Below, one piece after another: positions 8,028 to 15,620 of a stretch of 26,161 nt of DNA (position 1 is its first letter; the number at the start of each line of letters is the position of its first letter). The notes beneath the pieces were generated by a model. It saw nothing but the letters and a program-made list of their open reading frames with translations, had not been told where the DNA came from and searched no databases. This DNA is from an uncultured Flavobacteriales bacterium (GTDB lineage Bacteria > Bacteroidota > Bacteroidia > Flavobacteriales > Weeksellaceae): positions 1-26,161 of the forward strand of contig CALFIE010000008.1 of NCBI GenBank assembly GCA_937876095.1, given 5' to 3'. The translations under genes were made by a program, and so were the position numbers.

Positions 8028-8462
8028 ATGGCGGATTCTTCCTCAAAAAAAGACAATTTTAAAAAGAAATTACAAAAACAAAAAGAAAAAGCAGCTCGTA
8101 GAGAAGAGCGTAAAGAAAACAACAACAAAGGAAAAGATTTAGAAGACATGTTTCTTTATGTAGATGCAAACGGACAGCTTACTTCTACTCCACCTGATCA
8201 ACAAGACAATGAAGATTTTAACCTAGATGATATTCAGTTAGGTGCTGCAAAAATTGTAGAAGAAGACCCATTGAAAACCGGAATTGTAACTTTTCTTTCA
8301 GAAAAAGGTTACGGATTCATCACAGAAGATCGAAGCAAAGAAAATATATTTTTCCACAGTAACAATTGTGCACATTTGGTAAAAAAAGGAAACAAAGTTT
8401 CTTTTGAAAAAGAACGATCTCCAAAAGGTTATTCTGCCATCAATGTGCAGATAGTTAAATAA
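8028..8462 (+). CDS. Cold-shock-domain protein with basic N-terminal extension
   Basis: The C-terminal 70 or so residues form a cold-shock (OB-fold) RNA-binding domain: GIVTFLSEKGYGFI carries RNP-1 and NIFFHSNN carries RNP-2, followed by KGNKVSFEKE. The first 45 residues are highly charged (KKDNFKKKLQKQKEKAARRE), probably a basic helix, followed by an acidic linker with FLYVDANGQLTSTPPD. Canonical cold-shock proteins have about 65-70 residues; this 144-residue form with a basic N-terminal segment is a layout I associate with Bacteroidota. It is likely an RNA chaperone. A leader of about 120 bases may precede it, as in many cold-inducible genes. A hairpin terminator follows. Confidence 0.9.
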   Translation: MADSSSKKDNFKKKLQKQKEKAARREERKENNNKGKDLEDMFLYVDANGQLTSTPPDQQDNEDFNLDDIQLGAAKIVEEDPLKTGIVTFLSEKGYGFITEDRSKENIFFHSNNCAHLVKKGNKVSFEKERSPKGYSAINVQIVK

Positions 8463-8483
8463 TTCCTTGATTACAAAATAAAT

Positions 8484-8516
8484 TAAAGTGCAGCCAATTT
8501 TGGTTTGCGCTTTTTC
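8484..8516 (+). terminator. Terminator after the cold-shock-domain gene
   Basis: AAAGTGCAGCCAA pairs imperfectly with TTGGTTTGCGCTTT around a short loop, followed by a T-run. It ends the transcript before the ABC-F gene. Confidence 0.6.
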
Positions 8517-8560
8517 ATTTTATTAGAAATAATAATAACACAAATTTATTATCATTTCCG

Positions 8561-8568
8561 TACTTTCG
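8561..8568 (+). promoter_or_regulatory. Probable -7 element of the ABC-F gene
   Basis: TACTTTCG differs from TAnnTTTG at one position and lies 41 bases before the GTG start at 8610. No TTG is seen at the usual -33 spacing. Confidence 0.4.
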
Positions 8569-8577
8569 CAAAAATAA

Positions 8578-8605
8578 TTTCTAACTTCAAACCTCAAATT
8601 TCAAA
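8578..8605 (+). repeat. Heptad repeat in the ABC-F leader (4 units)
   Basis: Four 7-base units, TTTCTAA, CTTCAAA, CCTCAAA and TTTCAAA, are a degenerate reverse-complement form of the GGAAGTT family. They fill the space between the probable transcription start and the GTG start codon. Confidence 0.5.
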
Positions 8606-8609
8606 TCTT

Positions 8610-10511
8610 GTGAACTACGTTTCTGCCGAAAACCTCAGCAAATCTTACGGAATAAAATCACTTTTCAAAAATATTTCATTTAATATAAATGAAGGTGACA
8701 AAATTGCGATTGTTGCCAAAAATGGCACAGGAAAATCAACGCTACTCAAAATTTTGGTAGGCAAAGAAATTGCTGATTCTGGTGAAGTGGTGATTAATAA
8801 AGACATACAAGTGGTTTTGTTTGACCAAGAAATCGATTTTGAAGGTCAACTTTCGGTGGAAGAATTTATGATGACATTGGATTCCGCTCCTATTTTAGCA
8901 TTGAAAAACTACCATCACGCATTGCATTCGGAAAAACCAGAAGATATGGAAGTTGCTTTGGCTGAAATGGAATTGCACAAAGCGTGGGATTTGGAAAACG
9001 AGATGAAACAAATCCTCTCTCAACTGAAAATCACCGATTTAGATGCCAAAATGAATACACTTTCTGGCGGACAAATAAAAAGAGTGGCACTCGCAAAATT
9101 ATTGGTTGAAACCAGAGCTGAACACAAACACACGCTTTTGATCATGGATGAGCCAACCAATCATCTAGATGTAGATATGGTAGAATGGTTAGAAAATTAC
9201 CTCAGCAAAGCAATGTTGACACTACTTTTGGTAACGCATGACCGCTATTTTTTAGATTCTGTTTGTGATATTGTTTGGGAAATGGAAGACCAAAATCTCT
9301 ATGTACACAACGGAAGTTATGCAACGTATCTCGAAAATAAAATGATTCGGGAAGATAACCTGAATTCTACGATTGATAAAGCCAACAATCTCTACAGAAA
9401 GGAGTTGGAATGGATGCGAAGACAACCAAAAGCACGAACTACCAAATCAAAATCACGGATTGACTCTTTCTACGAAACCGAAAAAGTAGCAAAAACCGAC
9501 ACCAGAAAAGAAAAACTGGAACTCGATTTTGAAATGAAACGACTTGGAAATAAGATTTTGGAACTCAAAAACATTTCTAAAAGCTATGGCGATAATTTAT
9601 TATTAAAAGACTTTTCTTACCAATTTCAACGAGGCGAAAAAGTAGGAATTATCGGGAAAAATGGGGCAGGAAAATCTACGCTTCTTAATATTATTCAAGG
9701 TTTAGAAAAATATGATTCTGGCGAAATAGAAACGGGTGAAACCATCAAATTCGGTTATTTTTCGCAGAAAGGATTGCTTTTTAAAGATGATGAAAGAGTC
9801 ATCGATTTTATTAAAAATATTTCAGAAAATTTTCCTTTAGCAAATGGTAGAACCATTTCTGCATCACAGTTTTTACGACTATTTTTGTTTGATGATCAAG
9901 CGCAATATTCACCGATTTCTAAACTTTCGGGTGGCGAAAAACGTAGACTGCATTTGATGTATGTGCTTTATCAAAACCCAAATTTTTTGATTTTTGATGA
10001 GCCAACCAACGATTTGGATTTGCCAACTTTAACGGTTTTAGAAAATTTCTTGCAAAATTTCCAAGGGACATTGATTATCGTTTCTCACGACCGCTATTTT
10101 ATGGATAAAATTGTAGACCACGTTTTGGCATTCGAAGGCGACGGAAAAATTAAAGATTTTGTAGGGAATTTTACGGAATACAGAGAAAAACAGAAGTCAG
10201 AAGATGGAAGTCGGAAGTCAGAAGTCGGAAGTCAGAAGTCGGAAGTTTCTACTAAAACTGAAATTATTCTTCCATCTCCCAACTCCCAACTTCCTGCCAA
10301 GAAAAAACTTTCTTTCAAAGAACAGCGTGAATTAGAAACCATAGATAAAGAATTGCCGATTTTAGAAAAAAAACGAGCTGAAATTTTAGAAAAACTTAAC
10401 AATGAAAGTGACTTCGAGAAGATTTCGGTGCTTTCTGCTGATTTAGAAAAAACAAGCAACCAAATTGAAGAAATGGAACTTCGCTGGTTAGAATTGCAAG
10501 AGGAACTCTAA
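8610..10511 (+). CDS. ABC-F family ATP-binding protein, Uup-like
   Basis: Two ABC ATPase domains lie in one polypeptide without membrane segments. The first has KNGTGKST near residue 37, LSGGQIKRVALAK and LLIMDEPTNHLD; the second has IGKNGAGKST, LSGGEKRRLHL and FLIFDEPTNDLD. A charged linker between them (RKELEWMRRQPKARTTKSK) is the ABC-F P-site tRNA-interaction motif region, and the C-terminus is a Uup-type coiled coil (LETIDKELPILEKKRAEILEKL). Such proteins bind the ribosome. The reading frame is open upstream to 8505, but family members begin NYVSAENL, so the GTG at 8610 is taken as the start, giving 633 residues. Residues 528-546 or so are encoded by eight tandem heptads, followed by a region with the inverted form, so the linker before the coiled coil is made of repeat DNA. 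Confidence 0.93.
   Translation: MNYVSAENLSKSYGIKSLFKNISFNINEGDKIAIVAKNGTGKSTLLKILVGKEIADSGEVVINKDIQVVLFDQEIDFEGQLSVEEFMMTLDSAPILALKNYHHALHSEKPEDMEVALAEMELHKAWDLENEMKQILSQLKITDLDAKMNTLSGGQIKRVALAKLLVETRAEHKHTLLIMDEPTNHLDVDMVEWLENYLSKAMLTLLLVTHDRYFLDSVCDIVWEMEDQNLYVHNGSYATYLENKMIREDNLNSTIDKANNLYRKELEWMRRQPKARTTKSKSRIDSFYETEKVAKTDTRKEKLELDFEMKRLGNKILELKNISKSYGDNLLLKDFSYQFQRGEKVGIIGKNGAGKSTLLNIIQGLEKYDSGEIETGETIKFGYFSQKGLLFKDDERVIDFIKNISENFPLANGRTISASQFLRLFLFDDQAQYSPISKLSGGEKRRLHLMYVLYQNPNFLIFDEPTNDLDLPTLTVLENFLQNFQGTLIIVSHDRYFMDKIVDHVLAFEGDGKIKDFVGNFTEYREKQKSEDGSRKSEVGSQKSEVSTKTEIILPSPNSQLPAKKKLSFKEQRELETIDKELPILEKKRAEILEKLNNESDFEKISVLSADLEKTSNQIEEMELRWLELQEEL
10191..10246 (+). repeat. Heptad tandem repeat inside the ABC-F coding region (8 units)
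   Basis: Exactly eight 7-base units (CAGAAGT, CAGAAGA, TGGAAGT, CGGAAGT, CAGAAGT, CGGAAGT, CAGAAGT, CGGAAGT) fill 56 bases. Since 3 units make 21 bases, the frame is kept and a 7-residue peptide repeat (SEVGSQK) results. The reverse-complement form follows at 10270-10295. Confidence 0.85.
10270..10295 (-). repeat. Inverted heptad units in the ABC-F coding region
   Basis: TTCCATCTCCCAACTCCCAA and the bases after it read, on the minus strand, as GGAAGTT/GGGAGTT/GGGAGAT heptads. With 10191-10246 they make an inverted pair separated by about 23 bases that could fold into a long imperfect hairpin. Confidence 0.65.
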
Positions 10512-10579
10512 AAACTGATAAATATCATCTTTATATAATTTGCTTATTTTCAGTGATTTACATTAAAATCAACTTTCTT

Positions 10580-10598
10580 ATTTAGATTCATTCAAAAT
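10580..10598. promoter_or_regulatory. Fur-like palindrome 1 upstream of the siderophore receptor
   Basis: ATTTAGATTCATTCAAAAT is a 9-1-9 imperfect palindrome with 7 of 9 positions paired. It lies directly upstream of the -33 TTG at 10603. The size and layout match a Fur-type iron box, which is inference. Confidence 0.5.
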
Positions 10599-10602
10599 AA
10601 TT

Positions 10603-10632
10603 TTGCTTGATTAGCATATTATTTTACCTTTG
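10603..10632 (+). promoter_or_regulatory. Promoter of the TonB-dependent receptor
   Basis: TTG (10603-10605), 19 bases, TACCTTTG (10625-10632): a full match to the Bacteroidota consensus. Transcription should start near 10639, about 30 bases before the ATG at 10670. Confidence 0.8.
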
Positions 10633-10640
10633 TCATTCTT

Positions 10641-10659
10641 ATTTTTAATAATTCTAAAT
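10641..10659. promoter_or_regulatory. Fur-like palindrome 2 at the receptor's transcription start
   Basis: ATTTTTAATAATTCTAAAT is a second 9-1-9 imperfect palindrome with the same half-site pattern (ATTTnnAAT). It sits over the expected transcription start. A further perfect 10-bp inverted repeat, ATTCTTATTT (10635-10644) with AAATAAGAAT (10656-10665), overlaps it. Confidence 0.55.
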
Positions 10660-10669
10660 AAGAATAACA

Positions 10670-12892
10670 ATGAAAAGTTCAATTATTTTTTTAGGAATGT
10701 TCCTACTTTCGGTATTTACTTTTGCACAAGGTCCAAAAATTCAGGAAAAAGACACTTTGAAGATTCAGGAAATTGAAGACATCCATCTTCATAAAACCGG
10801 AAATCCGAACAAAGCAAGAGTTTCTACTGCTAAATCCAACCTTGCCATTATAGAAAATCCACAACCAATTGCAATTGTCACGCACGAATTGATAGAAGCG
10901 CAACAAGCAAAACAACTGAGCGATGTTTTGAAAAATGTCAACGGTTTGTACATTACCTCTTCCAGAGGTGGATCGCAAGATAGTTTTGGTGGTCGTGGTT
11001 TTATTTTCGGAAACGAAAATATGTTTAAAAACGGTGCCAAAATCAACAGCGGAATTTTCCCAGAAGTTTCTGCGCTAGAACGTGTAGAAGTTTTGAAAGG
11101 CGCAAATGCACTACTCTACGGAAATGTTGCTCCAGGTGGAATCATCAATATGGTGACAAAAAAACCACGGTTTTTCTTCGGAGGAAGTGTTGCGATGAAT
11201 GCTGGAAGTTGGAATTCTTACAAGCCAACGATAGATTTTTTCGGACCATTAAGCAAAAACATCGCGTTTCGTGTGAACGAAACTTACGAATATGCAGATA
11301 GTTTCAGAGATGTGGTGAACTCCCAAAAACAATATTTCAATCCATCTTTTGCTATTAATTTAGGCGAAAAAACACAAATTATAGTAGAAGGCGATTATTT
11401 AAAACAACATTTCACGCCTGATTTTGGGACAGGTTCTATTATGGATAGCAAAACGGGAATTTCCAATTTTGAAACAGGACTTTCTAAAAACCAATTTTTG
11501 GGAGATAAATGGAATTACCAAACCAATCAAATGGCGACTACAGATATTACACTGAATCATGAATTTAATGAAAAATGGTTTTTAAATTCTGTAGCATCTT
11601 ATCAAAACTACACCAAAGATTATTTTTCGGTAGAACGCATTCAGTGGCAATATGACGGAACTGTTGCTGGTTCTACACCAACTTGGAAACGAGCTCTGAA
11701 CAAAAGCTACAACGAGCAGAATTTTGCATCGTTCCAAATAAATCTCAATGGTGAATTCAGCACTGGAAAAATAAAACATAAAGTACTTTTCGGGAGTGAT
11801 ACCGATTTCGGAATTGCCGATGCTTACACTTATTACAATCCAAAAAATGGTGGCAATTTTGGAACTTCTTACCATACAGGAAATTGGGTATTGAATAATC
11901 CTTCCACTTGGTCGGAAATTGCAATGCCCGATTCTGCAAAAAACACCAGAAACCGAATAAAAACGACTAGATTTGGAATCTACGCACAAGATTTTGTAGA
12001 AATTTCAAAATTGGTGAAAATAATTGCAGGTTTGCGTTATTCTAATTTGAAAAATGATGATACTTTGGTAACTAATTTCAAAACTGGGACTGAAAGTAGC
12101 ACCCCAAAAACTGCAACCAAAGATGACGCTTTTTCTCCAAAATCAGGAATTGTAATCACACCTTCTGACAATTTTAGTATTTATGGTACATATACCAATT
12201 CGTTTGTACCAAACACAGGATTTACGATTAATAATGAAGCTTTGAAACCTTCTAATGTAGATCAATACGAAATCGGCATTAAGAAAAATATTTGGAAAAA
12301 CACCGTTGCATTCAACATCATTGCATACCAAATCATCAACAGAAATTCTTATACCACTGCAATTTATGACAAAAATGGCAACCTAAATTCAGATTCAACC
12401 ATCAAAGAAAATGCGGGAAAAATTAAAAGTGAAGGCGTAGAAATAGACATCACCGGAAATCCAACTCCACAACTTACCTTGATTGGTGGTGCATCATACA
12501 ACCACAGCGTATATTTGGACACCCCTGAAAAAGTGGGTTATGTAGAAAATCAGCGATTGGTGAGAACGCCTGCTTTTACAAGCAATGCCTCTGTTTTTTA
12601 TAAATTTAATAAAAATTTGAAAGGTTTCATAGTTGGTGCAACCGCAAATTATGTCGGCGACAGAAAAGCTGGCTGGAACGATATCAAAATTCAAAAGGAA
12701 ATTACCAGGATGGTCGATTTAAAGGGATATACTACCCTAGATTTATCATTAGGTTATGAGTACAAAAAATTCTTGTTACAAGCAAAAATCGGTAATATTT
12801 TGAATGAAGAAAACTTCACCGTTCACGAAAATTATTCGGTAAATCCGATTACGCCGAGAAATCTCTATATTACATTGACGTATAAATTATGA
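10670..12892 (+). CDS. TonB-dependent siderophore receptor
   Basis: The protein has 740 residues: a signal peptide (1-19, cleaved near FTFAQ), a plug domain of about residues 60-165 (NPQPIAIVTHELI, QLSDVLKNVNGLYI, RGFIFG, LERVEVLKGANALLYG, PGGIINMVTKKP), then a 22-strand-type beta-barrel rich in aromatic strand ends. The plug signature and the absence of a carboxypeptidase-like N-terminal domain place it with ferric-siderophore receptors rather than SusC-type sugar receptors. The last strand ends YITLTYKL; a final aromatic residue would be more usual. It imports a ferric chelate across the outer membrane using TonB energy. The promoter is bracketed by two Fur-like palindromes, consistent with repression when iron is plentiful. 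No siderophore biosynthesis genes are nearby. Confidence 0.94.
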   Translation: MKSSIIFLGMFLLSVFTFAQGPKIQEKDTLKIQEIEDIHLHKTGNPNKARVSTAKSNLAIIENPQPIAIVTHELIEAQQAKQLSDVLKNVNGLYITSSRGGSQDSFGGRGFIFGNENMFKNGAKINSGIFPEVSALERVEVLKGANALLYGNVAPGGIINMVTKKPRFFFGGSVAMNAGSWNSYKPTIDFFGPLSKNIAFRVNETYEYADSFRDVVNSQKQYFNPSFAINLGEKTQIIVEGDYLKQHFTPDFGTGSIMDSKTGISNFETGLSKNQFLGDKWNYQTNQMATTDITLNHEFNEKWFLNSVASYQNYTKDYFSVERIQWQYDGTVAGSTPTWKRALNKSYNEQNFASFQINLNGEFSTGKIKHKVLFGSDTDFGIADAYTYYNPKNGGNFGTSYHTGNWVLNNPSTWSEIAMPDSAKNTRNRIKTTRFGIYAQDFVEISKLVKIIAGLRYSNLKNDDTLVTNFKTGTESSTPKTATKDDAFSPKSGIVITPSDNFSIYGTYTNSFVPNTGFTINNEALKPSNVDQYEIGIKKNIWKNTVAFNIIAYQIINRNSYTTAIYDKNGNLNSDSTIKENAGKIKSEGVEIDITGNPTPQLTLIGGASYNHSVYLDTPEKVGYVENQRLVRTPAFTSNASVFYKFNKNLKGFIVGATANYVGDRKAGWNDIKIQKEITRMVDLKGYTTLDLSLGYEYKKFLLQAKIGNILNEENFTVHENYSVNPITPRNLYITLTYKL

Positions 12893-12948
12893 ATTCGTTT
12901 TAAGATTTAATTAAAAAAAATAGCGTGAAAATTCTTTAATTTTTTTGT

Positions 12949-12956
12949 ATTTTTAC
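12949..12956 (+). promoter_or_regulatory. Possible -7 element of the MscS gene
   Basis: TATTTTTA is one base from TAnnTTTG and lies only 3 bases before the ATG at 12960. If used, the message would be leaderless or nearly so. No clear -33 match. Confidence 0.3.
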
Positions 12957-12959
12957 TCT

Positions 12960-13799
12960 ATGAAATACCTAGAAATCATACAAAATGTACTCCAACATTG
13001 GTGGCAAAAAATTGTTGAATTATCGCCTAACATTGTTGTTGGGCTTTTCATTTTTTGGTTGTTTTGGGTTTTGAGCAATTTCATCAGCAAGAATATAGTT
13101 GCTGGTATCAACAAATTTCTTAACAAAAATGGCAATAATGAAAATGCTATTTTGCTAGCACGTATTTTTAGGTTTATTATCATTTTAGCAGGTGCATTTT
13201 TGGCACTGGAAATTATGCATTTGGGTGGTTTTCTCACCAAAATTTTGGGAAGTTTGGGCATTGCTGGTATTATTGCAGGTGTTGCACTGAAAGATATTGT
13301 TTCATCTATGTTTTCGGGGATGTTGGTAAGTGTAGACAAAGCCTTCAAAGTAGGTGATTATGTTAGCATCAATAATATTTCTGGGACCGTAGAAGAAATT
13401 GGTTTCTTGACAACGAAAGTCATTAATGATGAAGGAAAAAAAGTGTATATTCCTAATCAGTTGATTTTCAGCGCTCCATTCATCAACATTACTGCTTCAC
13501 AACAACGGAAAATCATCATAGATTTAGAAATTTCTAACAGTGAAAATTTAGAGAAAGCAAAAGAAGTTTTACTAGATGAAGTACAACATTTTGATTTTGT
13601 ACAAAGTCCTGAAAATGCCGAGGTTGTTTTTGTAGGACAAAAATTAGGTATCTATAGTTTACAAGCCAAATTTTGGGTGAAACACGGCGAAAATTTTGCC
13701 TTTGCAAAAAGTGAGGCCATCTTAAAGCTCAAAAACAGATTGGATGTGGAGAAAATCGCAACTGCAAATCCTGTTGTTTCTAATACAAATGTAGGATAA
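12960..13799 (+). CDS. Small mechanosensitive channel, MscS family
   Basis: Starting at the ATG at 12960 the protein has 279 residues, close to E. coli MscS (286). Three membrane segments are visible: about 23-43 (VVGLFIFWLFWVLSNF), about 60-85 (RIFRFIIILAGAFLALEI), and the pore helix GGFLTKILGSLGIAGIIAGV followed by ALKDIVSSMFSGM. The soluble vestibule begins with DKAFKVGDYVSINNISGTVEEIGFLTT, the family's beta-domain signature with VPN-like IPNQLIF. It releases solutes during osmotic downshock at the inner membrane. The gene stands alone after the siderophore receptor and is followed by a bidirectional terminator facing sucC. Confidence 0.94.
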   Translation: MKYLEIIQNVLQHWWQKIVELSPNIVVGLFIFWLFWVLSNFISKNIVAGINKFLNKNGNNENAILLARIFRFIIILAGAFLALEIMHLGGFLTKILGSLGIAGIIAGVALKDIVSSMFSGMLVSVDKAFKVGDYVSINNISGTVEEIGFLTTKVINDEGKKVYIPNQLIFSAPFINITASQQRKIIIDLEISNSENLEKAKEVLLDEVQHFDFVQSPENAEVVFVGQKLGIYSLQAKFWVKHGENFAFAKSEAILKLKNRLDVEKIATANPVVSNTNVG

Positions 13800-13815
13800 G
13801 TATTTAATCCAAAAA

Positions 13816-13846
13816 AAATCCGTCTCAAAAATATTGAAACGGATTT
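13816..13846. terminator. Bidirectional terminator between mscS-type gene and sucC
   Basis: AAATCCGTCTC and GAAACGGATTT pair at 10 of 11 positions around a 9-base AT loop, between two convergent genes. Confidence 0.8.
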
Positions 13847-13870
13847 AATATAAATTTCTAAAATTTTAGT

Positions 13871-15061
13871 TTAGGCTAAAACTTCTTTTACTTTGTTGGC
13901 TGCTTCTTCTAGCGTAATTGCAGAATGTACAGGCAAACCAGAATTGTCGATTAATTTTTTGGCTTCAACTGCATTGGTACCTTGCAATCGTACAATCAAC
14001 GGAACAGGTAAACTTCCCATAGCGTGATAAGCGTCTACAACACCTTGTGCAACACGATCACAACGTACAATTCCGCCAAAAATATTGATCAGGATTGCTT
14101 TTACGTTGGGATCTTTCAAGATAATTCCGAATGCTTTTTGTACTCTTTCTGCATCTGCAGTTCCACCAACATCTAAGAAATTGGCAGGATTTCCGCCAGA
14201 AAGTTTGATGATATCCATAGTTGCCATTGCAAGTCCGGCTCCATTTACCATACAAGCAACATCACCATCTAATTTCACGAAATTAAGACCAGCTTTACCA
14301 GCTTCTACATCGGTTGGATCTTCTTCTCTCTCGTCTCGCAAAGTTGCAATTTCTTTTTGACGGAACAGTGAGTTGTCGTCTATAGAAACTTTGGCATCTA
14401 CTGCAATAATTTTGTTATCAGAAGTTTTCAACACGGGATTGATTTCAAATAAATTGGCATCTATTCCTACGTATGCTTTGTATAGAGAATCTATAAATTT
14501 TACAAAATCTTTGAAAGCATCACCAGAAAGTCCCAAATTGAAAGCGATTTTTCTGGCTTGGAAACCTTGCAAACCAACTGCAGGATCAATTTCCTCGTGG
14601 TGAATCAAATGTGGGGTAACTTCGGCAACGTGTTCTATATCCATTCCACCTTCTGTTGAATAAACAATCATATTATTACCACTTTGTCTGTTGAGCAAAA
14701 TAGATACATAGAATTCTTTGGTTTCTGTTGCACCAGGATAATAGACATCTTCAGCAACCAAAACCATATTCACTTTTTTGCCTTCTGCAGAAGTTTGTGG
14801 TGTTACCAATTGCATCCCGATAATGTTTTGTGCATTCTCTTTCAATTTATCCATATTCGGAGAAAATTTCACACCGCCACCTTTTCCACGTCCACCTGCA
14901 TGAACTTGGGCTTTCACAACCCAACCCGTGTTTCCGGTCATTTCGGTTAATTTATTGGCAGCATCTACTGCTTCATCTACATTGTTGGCAACAAAACCGC
15001 GCTGAATATTTACGCCGTATTTTGCTAAAATCTCTTTGGATTGGTATTCGTGAAGATTCAT
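13871..15061 (-). CDS. sucC: Succinate-CoA ligase (ADP-forming) subunit beta
   Basis: The beta subunit of succinyl-CoA synthetase binds nucleotide and, with the alpha subunit, converts succinyl-CoA to succinate with substrate-level phosphorylation in the TCA cycle. The 396 residues start with the typical MNLHEYQSKEILAKYG. The ATP-grasp domain shows VKAQVHAGGRGKGGGVK and FEINPVL; the C-terminal ligase domain shows NFLDVGGTA, LINIFGGIVRCD and VRLQGTN. The length is normal (E. coli 388). sucD is not in the window, so the two subunits are encoded apart in this genome. A TAAATTTG promoter element and a heptad repeat lie just upstream. Confidence 0.97.
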   Translation of the reverse strand: MNLHEYQSKEILAKYGVNIQRGFVANNVDEAVDAANKLTEMTGNTGWVVKAQVHAGGRGKGGGVKFSPNMDKLKENAQNIIGMQLVTPQTSAEGKKVNMVLVAEDVYYPGATETKEFYVSILLNRQSGNNMIVYSTEGGMDIEHVAEVTPHLIHHEEIDPAVGLQGFQARKIAFNLGLSGDAFKDFVKFIDSLYKAYVGIDANLFEINPVLKTSDNKIIAVDAKVSIDDNSLFRQKEIATLRDEREEDPTDVEAGKAGLNFVKLDGDVACMVNGAGLAMATMDIIKLSGGNPANFLDVGGTADAERVQKAFGIILKDPNVKAILINIFGGIVRCDRVAQGVVDAYHAMGSLPVPLIVRLQGTNAVEAKKLIDNSGLPVHSAITLEEAANKVKEVLA

Positions 15062-15103
15062 ATTATTTTTTTGTTAGATTTTTTTATTAAAATTAAAGAT
15101 GGA

Positions 15104-15111
15104 CAAATTTA
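15104..15111 (-). promoter_or_regulatory. sucC promoter -7 element
   Basis: On the minus strand TAAATTTG matches TAnnTTTG, 42 bases before the sucC start. The expected -33 position is occupied by heptad-repeat DNA without a TTG. Confidence 0.55.
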
Positions 15112-15118
15112 CAAAAAA

Positions 15119-15150
15119 GATGGAAGTTGGAAGATGGAAGGAGAAAGTTT
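15119..15150 (+). repeat. GGAAGTT-family heptad repeat upstream of sucC
   Basis: AGATGGA, AGTTGGA, AGATGGA and AGGAGAA are successive 7-base units ending in AAGTT. They cover the place where the -33 region of the sucC promoter would be. Confidence 0.7.
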
Positions 15151-15223
15151 TTTTATTTAAAATCGAAAAAATCTTACTGTATCTTTATTTTTTCTTACTT
15201 TAATTGAAGGTGAAGAAATTTTT

Positions 15224-15610
15224 CTACATTTTATTTTTCACAAAATACGCAATTAGTAATGCCCAACTTGCAATCATCATCACACCACCAATTGGTGTAA
15301 TTGGCCCAAAAAATTTAAAATTCATTCCGTTGTATCCATTAAAACTCAAAAAATAGATACTAACAGAAAACAAAATGGTGCCCAAAATCATCAAAATGGA
15401 AATCCATTTTTCGGTGCCAGTTTCAAATTTTAAAATGTAGCCGACAATAAGTAAAAAAAGAGCAGAATACATTTGGTATTTTACGCCTGTTTCAAAAATA
15501 TCTATTTTTTCTGTGGGTAATATCTTCTTCAAAGCGTGAGCTCCGAAAGCTCCTAAAACAATTGAAAGCATTCCGTACACTGCACCGATTATTAAGGTTA
15601 GGTTTTTCAT
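15224..15610 (-). CDS. DUF423 family membrane protein (YgdD-like)
   Basis: A 128-residue protein with four hydrophobic segments: LTLIIGAVYGMLSIVLGAFG, YQMYSALFLLIVGYIL, ISILMILGTILFSVSIYFLS and GGVMMIASWALLIAYF. The motif GAFGAHALKK near the N-terminus and PITPIGGVMMIASW near the end are the family signatures. It sits in the inner membrane; the function of DUF423 proteins is not established. An upstream in-frame TTG would add two residues, but the ATG at 15608-15610 is preferred. It starts 10 bases after the HMG-CoA reductase stop codon, so the two are almost certainly cotranscribed. Confidence 0.9.
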   Translation of the reverse strand: MKNLTLIIGAVYGMLSIVLGAFGAHALKKILPTEKIDIFETGVKYQMYSALFLLIVGYILKFETGTEKWISILMILGTILFSVSIYFLSFNGYNGMNFKFFGPITPIGGVMMIASWALLIAYFVKNKM

Positions 15611-15620
15611 TTTCAAATAT

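Noticed and set aside
8505..8609. ABC-F start 105 bases upstream
   Set aside because: It runs through the previous terminator and the heptad repeat; homologues begin at NYVSAEN.
11582..11989. 135-codon minus-strand frame inside the TonB receptor
   Set aside because: Antisense shadow of a strongly supported gene.
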